This document shows positions 1-5,368 of a stretch of DNA of 7,158 nucleotides, piece after piece. Both the position numbers and the translations under genes were made by a program. How positions within the stretch are numbered: position 1 is the first letter of the stretch; the number at the start of each line of letters is the position of its first letter. The stretch covers positions 1-7,158 of the forward strand of contig JAXDIH010000176.1 in the NCBI GenBank assembly GCA_034664105.1, in the 5' to 3' direction. Source of the stretch: JACVRW01 sp034664105. GTDB lineage: Bacteria; Actinomycetota; Thermoleophilia; Solirubrobacterales; Thermoleophilaceae. The notes beneath the pieces were generated by a model. The model was not told where the DNA came from, did no database searches, and worked only from the letters and a program-made list of their open reading frames with translations.

Positions 1-1
1 C

Positions 2-154
2 GTCGCGCTGCCGGGTCAGACCGATCCGGAGAACGTCGAGGCCACGCTGGACGACGGCGTCCTGCGGATTCAAATCCCCAAGCCGGAGCAGACTCGCCCG
101 CGCCGCATCGAGGTGACCTCCAACGGGACCTCGAACGGCAGCTCGGGGAGCTAG
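2..154 (+). CDS. Hsp20/alpha-crystallin small heat-shock protein, C-terminal fragment
   Basis: The 5' part lies outside the window; the reading frame begins at base 2 and gives 50 residues before TAG (152-154). Visible residues match the end of an alpha-crystallin domain: LPGQTDPENVEATLDDGVL followed by RIQIPKP, the usual 'LP..(D)..V.A.L.DGVL.I.IPK' block. After it comes a short linker and IEV (residues 36-38 of the fragment), which fits the C-terminal I-x-I/V motif that docks neighbouring subunits in the oligomer. The last 12 residues are a polar Ser/Gly/Asn tail, typical of a flexible solubilising end. Family members are ATP-independent holdase chaperones in the cytoplasm that bind unfolding proteins. 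The gene converges on smpB and their stop codons share the four bases CTAG at 151-154, so no intergenic terminator fits between them. Family assignment is good; the number of paralogues and the start cannot be judged here. Confidence 0.88.
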   Translation, partial: VALPGQTDPENVEATLDDGVLRIQIPKPEQTRPRRIEVTSNGTSNGSSGS

Positions 155-621
155 CGCTCGCTGAGCGCACGGTCCATCTCGCGCTTCTGGTCGCGCTCCT
201 TGATCGAGCGCCGCTTGTCGTGCATCTCCTTGCCCTTCGCCACGGCCAGCTCGACCTTGGCGCGGGGTCCCTTGAAGTAGACGCGCGTGGGTACGATCGT
301 CAGCCCCTTCTCCGCCGTCTTGCCGGTCAGGCGCTCGATCTCGCGGCGGTGCAGCAGCAGCTTGCGCGGGCGCTCGGGGTCGTGGCCCTCGCGCGCCGGC
401 TCGTAGGGCGCGATGTGCATGTTGCGCAGCCAGACCTCGCCGTCGCGCACCTCGGCGTAGGCATCCTTCAGCTGCACGGAGCCGTTCCGCAGCGACTTCA
501 CCTCTGATCCCTGCAGCACTATCCCGGCCTCGAGCTTCTCGAGCAGGTTGTACCGGTAGGCGGCCTGGCGGTTGGTGGCCACGTCGCCGGCTGCCGCCTT
601 GCGCTTGCGCTTCTTAGCCAT
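151..621 (-). CDS. smpB: SsrA-binding protein SmpB
   Basis: This 156-residue protein has the full SmpB length. SmpB binds the tRNA-like domain of tmRNA and brings it with EF-Tu to ribosomes stalled on mRNA lacking a stop codon. Visible hallmarks are a basic N-terminus (MAKKRKRK), NRQA at 17-20, EAGIVLQGSEVKSLRNG at 31-47, LKDAYAEV at 51-58, HIAPY at 69-73, LLLH at 88-91 and VELAVAKGKEMHDKR at 123-137. The first ~135 residues form the OB-fold barrel. Residues 138-156 are the basic tail (KERDQKREMDRAL) that becomes helical in the empty mRNA channel. The ATG start lies 6 nt after the rnr stop; no strong Shine-Dalgarno is seen, so coupled translation is likely. It is the last gene of the operon and overlaps hsp20 tail-to-tail. 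Where many homologues have RxRHxY near residues 20-24, this one reads QAAYRY, with Tyr in place of His. No ssrA (tmRNA) gene is visible in the window. Confidence 0.97.
   Translation of the reverse strand: MAKKRKRKAAAGDVATNRQAAYRYNLLEKLEAGIVLQGSEVKSLRNGSVQLKDAYAEVRDGEVWLRNMHIAPYEPAREGHDPERPRKLLLHRREIERLTGKTAEKGLTIVPTRVYFKGPRAKVELAVAKGKEMHDKRRSIKERDQKREMDRALSER
154..168 (+). terminator. GC hairpin at the hsp20/smpB convergent end (weak terminator candidate)
   Basis: A perfect 6-bp inverted repeat GCGCTC/GAGCGC with a 3-nt loop starts on the last base of the hsp20 stop codon and lies inside the final codons of smpB. There is no T-run on the hsp20-sense side, so it is not a classical intrinsic terminator. 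It could be a pause site or chance in GC-rich DNA. Confidence 0.25.
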
Positions 622-627
622 GAGCAG

Positions 628-2343
628 CTACGAGTATGCATCCGCGGGCGAGAGGTCGACGCGCCCGCGCGGTATCTCGACCCGATCGACCGCCACCTCG
701 ACGCTGTCGCCGAGGCGCAGCCGGCGCCCGGAGCCCTCATGCTCGAGCGCCGTGCCGAGCTCGTTGAGGGTCCACCAGCCGTGCAGGCGGCGGCTCGGCA
801 GCAGACCCTCGAAGCCGTCGTCGCCGAAGCGCACGAAAGCACCCTTCTCGATCAGGCCGACCACCTCGCCCTCGAAGGCCGCATCTCGGTGCTCGGCGAG
901 GTGTCGCTCGAGCAGGAAGGCCAGGCAGATGTCGTCAGCGGTCCGCTCGATCTTCATCGCGTCGCGCTCCGTCGCGGACGAGTTCACGCCGACCTCCTCC
1001 AGCTCGTGCCCCGGCGTGGCGGTCTGGTCGATGCCGAGACCCTGCAGCAGCGCCCGGTGCGCGACCACGTCCGGGTAGCGCCGGATCGGCGAGGTGAAGT
1101 GGCAGTAGCGGGGGCTCCCGAGGCCGGCGTGGCCACGGTTCGCGGGGGAGTAACAAGCCTGCTTGAGCGCGCGCAGCACGAGCACCCCGAACGCCAGCCG
1201 ATCGCCGGCCTCGCGGGCCACGATGCGCGACGCCTCCGCGGCCACCTCGGCCGCCTGCTGCGGGGACATGTGCTTCGGCACCGGCGGCGTGGGGATGTCG
1301 AGGTCGGCGAGCTGCTGGCACAGGAACGCGACCGCGGGCGGATCGGGCGGCTCGTGCACTCGATAGAGCGTGGGCAGCCGGTGGTCGGCGAGGTAGCCGG
1401 CCACCTGCTCGTTGGCCAGGATCATCAGCTGCTCGATCAGCTTGTGCGACTCGGTCTGCTTCTCGTAGCGGACCCCGGTGACGTGGCCCTCGGAGTCGAA
1501 GTCGAAGCTCGGCTCCGGGCTGCCGATCTCGACCGACTCGCGCCTGGCCGCCAGCGCCCGGGCGACCTCGCGGCTGGCCTCGAGCGGCGCCGCCCAAGGC
1601 TCCTCGGCGCGGGCGCGGCCGGCGAAGATCTCGTCCACCTCGGCGTAGGTGAGGCAGCGGTCGCTGCGCACGCGCGAGCGGTGGAACGACACGCTGCGCA
1701 CCTCCGTGCCGTGAATCTCCATCTCGACGGTCACGGCGAGCTTCTCCTCGCCCGGCCGCAGCGACGCGGCGCGGTTCGAGAGTACCTCCGGCAGCATCGG
1801 CTCGACGGCGCCGGGCACGTAGACGCTGGTGCCGCGGCGCTGGGCCTCGCGGTCGAGCGCCCCGCCCGGGCGCACGTACGCGGTCACGTCGGCGATGTGC
1901 ACCCAGACGCGCACGTGGCCGTCCTCGCGGCGAGCCGAGATGGCGTCGTCGAAGTCCTTGGCGTCGACGGGATCGATCGTGAACGTCGGCAGCTCGGTCA
2001 GGTCCACGCGGGCGTCGGCGGCGTAGGGCTCCTCGGCGGCGGTCTCGGCCTCCCCCGTCGCGGCACGGGCGTACGAGCGGCGCAGGCCGCGATCGAGCAT
2101 CAGGCCCTCGAGCACGTCGCGCGCGACGTCGGGGCGGCCCAGCCGCCGCAGCACGCGCGCGCCGCGCTTGCCGGAGCCGACCAGGACCAGGTCGCCGGGG
2201 CCGGCCCCGCCGCGCTCTACCGCGGTGCGCGGTCCCGGGCCGAAGAGCGGCTCGGCCACGAGGAAGCGGCCGCGCTTCTCCAGCACCGCGACAAGCGGTT
2301 GATCGAGGCGCCGGGCCGGGCGGCCGCGGACCGCCGCGCTCAC
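628..2343 (-). CDS. rnr: RNase R-type RNB-family 3'-5' exoribonuclease (short form)
   Basis: This 571-residue RNase II/RNase R family enzyme degrades RNA processively from the 3' end using two metal ions. Order of parts: one cold-shock-like region (about 15-70), the family linker LGRPDVARDVLEGLM (68-82), the RNB catalytic domain (about 115-440) and a C-terminal S1 domain (about 488-566, EGEVVGLIEKGAFVRF). The metal-binding cluster is intact in TIDPVDAKDFDDAI: D124, D130, D132 and D133 match the four Asp of RNase II. FTSPIRRYPD (416-425) carries the catalytic-region arginine. It is shorter than E. coli RNase R (813 residues): the N-terminal helix-turn-helix, one cold-shock domain and the lysine-rich C-terminal tail are absent. 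The GTG start overlaps the ctpA stop as GTGA, with no clear Shine-Dalgarno, so translation is probably coupled. Next to smpB it suits decay of nonstop mRNA. Naming it RNase R rather than RNase II rests on context and motif style. Confidence 0.92.
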   Translation of the reverse strand: MSAAVRGRPARRLDQPLVAVLEKRGRFLVAEPLFGPGPRTAVERGGAGPGDLVLVGSGKRGARVLRRLGRPDVARDVLEGLMLDRGLRRSYARAATGEAETAAEEPYAADARVDLTELPTFTIDPVDAKDFDDAISARREDGHVRVWVHIADVTAYVRPGGALDREAQRRGTSVYVPGAVEPMLPEVLSNRAASLRPGEEKLAVTVEMEIHGTEVRSVSFHRSRVRSDRCLTYAEVDEIFAGRARAEEPWAAPLEASREVARALAARRESVEIGSPEPSFDFDSEGHVTGVRYEKQTESHKLIEQLMILANEQVAGYLADHRLPTLYRVHEPPDPPAVAFLCQQLADLDIPTPPVPKHMSPQQAAEVAAEASRIVAREAGDRLAFGVLVLRALKQACYSPANRGHAGLGSPRYCHFTSPIRRYPDVVAHRALLQGLGIDQTATPGHELEEVGVNSSATERDAMKIERTADDICLAFLLERHLAEHRDAAFEGEVVGLIEKGAFVRFGDDGFEGLLPSRRLHGWWTLNELGTALEHEGSGRRLRLGDSVEVAVDRVEIPRGRVDLSPADAYS

Positions 2344-3503
2344 AGCTTGCCGAGCAGGGTGTCGAGCGCCACGGGTAGCGCCTCGTCGCGCTTGGTGCGC
2401 GGCTTGTCGACTGCCTTCACCTGCGGCTTCAGCCCCTTGGTGGAGATCGTCCTGCCCCCCGGGAGGTAGTAGTTCGCGACGGTCAGGTCCAGGTAGCCGC
2501 CGTTCGAGAGCGGCTCGACCTCTTGGACCAACCCCTTCCCGAACGTGTTCGTTCCAACCACGGTGGCGCGCCCGCGGTCGCGCAGCGCTCCGGTCACGAT
2601 CTCCGAGGCGCTCGCGCTGCCGCCGTCCACGAGCACCGTCACGGGGATGTTCTCGTCGATGGCGTCGCCCTGGGCGTCCTCGGTCCGCTCGGGCCGTGCG
2701 CGGCCGCGTACGGACACGATCTTGCCGTCCTCGATGAAGATGCTCGACACGAGCACGGCCTCGGAGAGCAGGCCGCCGCCGTTGCCGCGCAGGTCGAGCA
2801 CGATCCCCTGAGCGCCCTGGCCGAGCACCTTGTTCACCCGTTGACGCAGCAGCCCGTGCGCGCCCGAGCTGAACCCCTGCAGCTTGACCACGCCGATCCG
2901 GTGGCCGGCGCGCTGGACCACGCGGCCGGTGGCGACCGGCACGTGGATGCGCTCGCGCTTCACGCTCAGCGTGCGCGGGTCGGAGCCCCCGGGGGTGAAG
3001 ACCTCCAGCGAGACCTTCGTGCCCGCCGGGCCCTTGATGCGGCCGGTGGCGAGGTCGCTGCTGAGCCCGGCGATGGAGCGGCCGTCGACCGACAGGATCA
3101 GATCCTGCTTGCGGATGCCGGCCTCCTGCGCGGGCGAGCCGTCGAACACGTTCAGCACGCGCAGCCCGCGGCTGTCCTTCTCCACGCTCATCCCCACGCC
3201 CTCGAACGCGCCGGACACGGACTCCTGGAAGGCCTTCGCCTCCTTGGGCGTGAGGTAATGGGAGTACGGGTCCTCGAGCGAGTCGACGATGCCCTTCAGC
3301 GCGGCGTCGTCGAGCTTCGACTCGTCGACGGGCTTGTAGAAGTTGTCCTCGATCGTCTTGACGACCTCCGAGCGGAGCGCGCGATCCTCCTCCACGAAGG
3401 CGTCGCGCACGGGCCCGGGCAGCGTGCTCGGGTGACCGCCGAGATAGATGCCGCCAACGAGCGCGAGCAGCATGCAGGCGATGACGACGGAGGCGTTCCT
3501 CAC
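2340..3503 (-). CDS. ctpA: S41-family carboxy-terminal processing protease (CtpA/CtpB/Prc-like)
   Basis: This 387-residue serine endopeptidase has the usual CTP layout. An N-terminal signal-anchor segment (about 5-23, SVVIACMLLALVGGIYLGG) sends the rest outside the membrane. A helical N-domain (about 40-95) includes DPYSHYLTP, followed by a PDZ domain (about 98-185, with FEGVGMSV and SPAQEAGI). The S41 catalytic domain contains the strand LDLRGNGGGLL (237-247). The nucleophile is S298 in GGSASASEI and the general base is K323 in TFGKG. Q327 completes the Ser-Lys-Gln set by its +4 spacing from Lys, as in Prc. Such proteases trim or degrade envelope proteins from their C-termini, with the PDZ gating access. 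The start is GTG: an in-frame TAA lies six codons upstream and the next start (Met11) would cut the membrane segment. The gene follows ftsX by 36 nt and overlaps rnr by 4 nt. Natural substrates cannot be read from sequence. Confidence 0.95.
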   Translation of the reverse strand: MRNASVVIACMLLALVGGIYLGGHPSTLPGPVRDAFVEEDRALRSEVVKTIEDNFYKPVDESKLDDAALKGIVDSLEDPYSHYLTPKEAKAFQESVSGAFEGVGMSVEKDSRGLRVLNVFDGSPAQEAGIRKQDLILSVDGRSIAGLSSDLATGRIKGPAGTKVSLEVFTPGGSDPRTLSVKRERIHVPVATGRVVQRAGHRIGVVKLQGFSSGAHGLLRQRVNKVLGQGAQGIVLDLRGNGGGLLSEAVLVSSIFIEDGKIVSVRGRARPERTEDAQGDAIDENIPVTVLVDGGSASASEIVTGALRDRGRATVVGTNTFGKGLVQEVEPLSNGGYLDLTVANYYLPGGRTISTKGLKPQVKAVDKPRTKRDEALPVALDTLLGKL

Positions 3504-3514
3504 GAGTAGTGAGG
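3498..3514 (-). promoter_or_regulatory. Hairpin enclosing the ctpA start codon
   Basis: Read on the minus strand, CCTCAC-TACTC-GTGAGG forms a perfect 6-bp stem with a 5-nt loop. The GTG start codon of ctpA and its second codon AGG make up the 3' arm. No Shine-Dalgarno stands upstream. Opening of the hairpin by ribosomes finishing ftsX, 36 nt upstream, would couple the two genes. A second small inverted repeat (CTTAG/CTAAG, 3518-3533) lies in the same gap. The symmetry is seen directly; the regulatory role is inferred. Confidence 0.4.
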
Positions 3515-3539
3515 GTACTTAGGCGGTTCTAAGGGGCCG

Positions 3540-4427
3540 CTAAACCCGCAGGAAGCGGCGCAGCGTGATGCCGCTGCCGATCGACGAGACGGCGACGCAC
3601 GCGAACAGCAGCAGCACCACCAGCAGCGGGAAGTCGATCGTGTCGGGCGCGGCGAGCAGCTGGAAGCGGTCGGAGAGCGGATCCACGACCGTCGTCTTCG
3701 CGATGGCCAGCAGCAGCACCGACAGCACTCCGCCCATGAAGCCGACGATCACGCCCTCGATCACGAACGGCCAGCGGATGAACCAGTTGGTGGCGCCCAC
3801 CAGCTTCATCACCTCCACCTCGCGCCTGCGCGCGAACACCGACAGGCGGATCGTGTTGGCGATCAGCGCGATCGAGGCCAGCACGAGCAGGATCGCCATG
3901 ACCGCGCCGAGGCCCTTCACGAGGGCGGTGGCGGAGAGGATCTTGCCGGTGTCGCTCTCGCGGTTGCGGACCTCGTCGATCGCGCTGAGCCGCGGGGTGC
4001 CACCGGGCGCGATCTGGGCGACGATCGCCTTCAGCTCGTCCGGGTTGTCGGGGGTCACGCGGAACAGGCTCGGCAGCGGGTTGGCGCCGAGCAGGTCGAT
4101 CTTCGCCTGGGCGTCGTTGACCTTGCGGCCGAGCTCCCTGAGCGCCTGGTCCTTGGAGATGTACTCGACCGACTTCACGCCGGCAGTGCCCTCGAGGGAG
4201 CGCTGCACCTCGATGCGGTCGGCCTCGGTGGCGGCGTCCTGGAGGTAGACGTCGACGACGACGCGGTTGCGCACCTCGTTCGCGGTGCCGGTGGTGGCCT
4301 GGACGATCGGGATGAATACGCCCAGCACCAGCGCTGTGATCACCACGGTGAGCAGCGCCGCCAGGGCGGGCGCCGAGCTGCGCCGCAGGCCGCGAAGGGC
4401 CTCTCTGAGGAAGAAGCCGAAGGGCAT
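3540..4427 (-). CDS. ftsX: Cell division protein FtsX (membrane subunit of FtsEX)
   Basis: FtsX is the permease-like half of the FtsEX complex, which transmits ATP hydrolysis by FtsE to peptidoglycan hydrolases or their activators outside the cell during division. The 295-residue protein has the four-helix layout: a cytoplasmic N-terminus with LREALRGLRR, TM1 at about 20-43, a large extracellular loop at about 44-165, then TM2 (168-192), TM3 (219-244) and TM4 (266-290). The loop carries NPLPSLFRVTP (116-126), the typical FtsX extracellular motif. Between TM2 and TM3 lies the conserved cytoplasmic segment REVEVMKLVGATNWFIRWPF (202-221), the likely contact region for FtsE. The ATG start overlaps the ftsE TGA as TGATG, a classic coupled arrangement giving equal subunit amounts. 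No gene for a NlpC/P60, M23 or CHAP hydrolase is visible beside it; ctpA occupies that position. Confidence 0.96.
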   Translation of the reverse strand: MPFGFFLREALRGLRRSSAPALAALLTVVITALVLGVFIPIVQATTGTANEVRNRVVVDVYLQDAATEADRIEVQRSLEGTAGVKSVEYISKDQALRELGRKVNDAQAKIDLLGANPLPSLFRVTPDNPDELKAIVAQIAPGGTPRLSAIDEVRNRESDTGKILSATALVKGLGAVMAILLVLASIALIANTIRLSVFARRREVEVMKLVGATNWFIRWPFVIEGVIVGFMGGVLSVLLLAIAKTTVVDPLSDRFQLLAAPDTIDFPLLVVLLLFACVAVSSIGSGITLRRFLRV

Positions 4428-5260
4428 CAGTTGGGGTGGCCTTCCGCGCCGACGCCCAGCTCGCCGCGCAGGCGGATCGCGAACTCGGTGGTCGACTCGT
4501 CGGGCCGGTAGAGGCCGGACTGCTCGTCGCGCACGATGCGGCCCTCGCGCAGCTCGACCACGCGGCGGCGCATCTTGTCGACCATCTCCTTGTCGTGGGT
4601 GGCCACGATCACGGTCGTACCGGTGCGGTTGATGCGGTAGATCAGCTGCATGATCCCGATCGACGTCTCGGGGTCGAGGTTGCCGGTGGGCTCGTCGGCC
4701 AGCAGCAACGGCGGGTGGTTGACGAACGCGCGGGCGATCGAGACGCGCTGCTGCTCGCCGCCCGACAGCTCGTCCGGCACGTTGTGCAGCTTCGTGGACA
4801 GGCCGACCATGCGCAGGATGTCCGGCACCTTGCGGCGGATCTCCTCGCGCGACTCGCCGATCACCTGGAGCGAGTAGGCCACGTTGTCGTACACGGTGCG
4901 GTTCGGCAGCAGCTTGTAGTCCTGGAAGACCGTTCCGATGTTGCGGCGCAGGTAGGGCACGCGCGAGCGCGGGATCTCGCCGAGTGTCTTGCCGGCGATG
5001 TCGATCTCGCCCTTGCTCGGCTCCAGCTCCTTCATGAGCAGGCGGATGCAGGTCGACTTGCCGCAGCCGGTCGGGCCGACGAGGAAGACGAACTCGCCGC
5101 GGCCGATCTTCATCGTGGCGCTCTCGAGGCCGACGGAACCGCCGTCGTAGACCTTGGTCACGTCCCGGAAGTCGACTACGGGGATGTCAGCGCGCGGGGC
5201 GGGCGGGCGCGCGCCGTCCTTTTGCGCTTGCGGGGAAGCGGAAGCCATCAGGCGGTCCAT
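4427..5260 (-). CDS. ftsE: Cell division ATP-binding protein FtsE
   Basis: This is the cytoplasmic ATPase of FtsEX, an ABC protein that drives conformational signalling through FtsX to septal peptidoglycan hydrolysis. All ABC motifs are present: Walker A GPTGCGKST (62-70), Q-loop Q113 in VFQDYKLL, signature LSGGEQQR (165-172), Walker B LLLADEPTGNLDP (185-197) with catalytic E190, and H-loop H222 in ATHD. FVFLVGPTG and VFQDYKLLPNRTVYDNVAY are very FtsE-like, which separates it from LolD or MacB ATPases. At 277 residues it is longer than typical FtsE (about 220-230). Residues 1-27 are an Ala/Pro/Gln-rich extension before the first strand, and there is a tail after about 245. Start choice: ATG at 5260 or ATG four codons later (Met5); neither has a convincing Shine-Dalgarno and no further start precedes the ABC domain. 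It is the first gene of the ftsE-ftsX-ctpA-rnr-smpB run, so the operon promoter should lie in 5261-5368 or further upstream. Confidence 0.97.
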   Translation of the reverse strand: MDRLMASASPQAQKDGARPPAPRADIPVVDFRDVTKVYDGGSVGLESATMKIGRGEFVFLVGPTGCGKSTCIRLLMKELEPSKGEIDIAGKTLGEIPRSRVPYLRRNIGTVFQDYKLLPNRTVYDNVAYSLQVIGESREEIRRKVPDILRMVGLSTKLHNVPDELSGGEQQRVSIARAFVNHPPLLLADEPTGNLDPETSIGIMQLIYRINRTGTTVIVATHDKEMVDKMRRRVVELREGRIVRDEQSGLYRPDESTTEFAIRLRGELGVGAEGHPN

Positions 5261-5274
5261 TGATAGCAGGCGCC

Positions 5275-5288
5275 CCGCTCCGGAGCGG
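5275..5288. repeat. 14-bp perfect palindrome upstream of ftsE
   Basis: CCGCTCCGGAGCGG is perfectly symmetric and ends 15 nt before the ftsE ATG. It is followed directly on the plus strand by a second palindrome, GCAATTGC (5288-5295), sharing one base. In the ftsE leader this could be a protein-binding operator or an mRNA stem near the ribosome-binding region. A weak -10-like TGCTATCAA lies just before the ATG on the minus strand, but no matching -35 box was found, so I do not call a promoter. Symmetry is certain; function is unknown. Confidence 0.5.
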
Positions 5289-5304
5289 CAATTGCAGGGG
5301 TTTT

Positions 5305-5338
5305 CTCAGCCGCGCTGTTCGCTCAGCCGCGCTGTTCG
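5305..5338. repeat. Perfect tandem duplication of a 17-bp unit
   Basis: The unit CTCAGCCGCGCTGTTCG occurs twice back to back (5305-5321 and 5322-5338) with no mismatch. Each copy holds a small inverted repeat CAGC-CGC-GCTG. The centres are 17 bp apart, about one and a half helical turns. It lies in the non-coding gap between the reductase gene and ftsE. It may be a pair of regulator sites or simply a recent slippage duplication. Confidence 0.7.
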
Positions 5339-5342
5339 CCAA

Positions 5343-5362
5343 GCAGCCGGCGCGCCGGCTGC
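5343..5362 (-). terminator. 20-bp perfect palindrome after the reductase gene, possible terminator hairpin
   Basis: The half-site GCAGCCGGCG is followed immediately by its exact reverse complement. As RNA it would fold into an 8-bp GC stem with a CGCG loop. It begins 6 nt beyond the stop codon of the reductase gene. The downstream minus-strand bases are TTGGCG, without a U-tract, so this is at best a U-less terminator. It shares the CAGCCG core with the neighbouring 17-bp repeats, so it could instead be part of a regulator-binding array. I cannot decide between the two. Confidence 0.45.
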
Positions 5363-5368
5363 GCAGGC

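Noticed and set aside
739..2469. 576-residue open frame on the plus strand opposite rnr and the end of ctpA
   Set aside because: It is antisense to two genes with intact catalytic motifs. Its product is Arg/Ala/Leu/His-rich with no recognisable domain, the usual mirror frame of GC-rich coding DNA.
2523..3509. 328-residue open frame on the plus strand opposite ctpA
   Set aside because: Same mirror-frame pattern; low-complexity Ala/Arg/Asp/His composition and no start signals, while ctpA on the other strand has a complete Ser-Lys-Gln set.
5048..5075. Cysteine in the FtsE Walker A motif (GPTGCGKST) as an oddity
   Set aside because: Cys at this position is common in ABC ATPases, for example GPSGCGKST types, and all other ATPase motifs are intact.
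4436..5263. 275-residue open frame on the plus strand opposite ftsE
   Set aside because: Shadow of ftsE; composition follows the reversed codons and no family motif appears.
5222..5300. sigma70-like promoter with TATCAA just before the ftsE ATG
   Set aside because: The only -35-like hexamer (TTGCCG) is 20 nt away, too far, and the -10 matches at four of six positions; not strong enough for a feature of its own.
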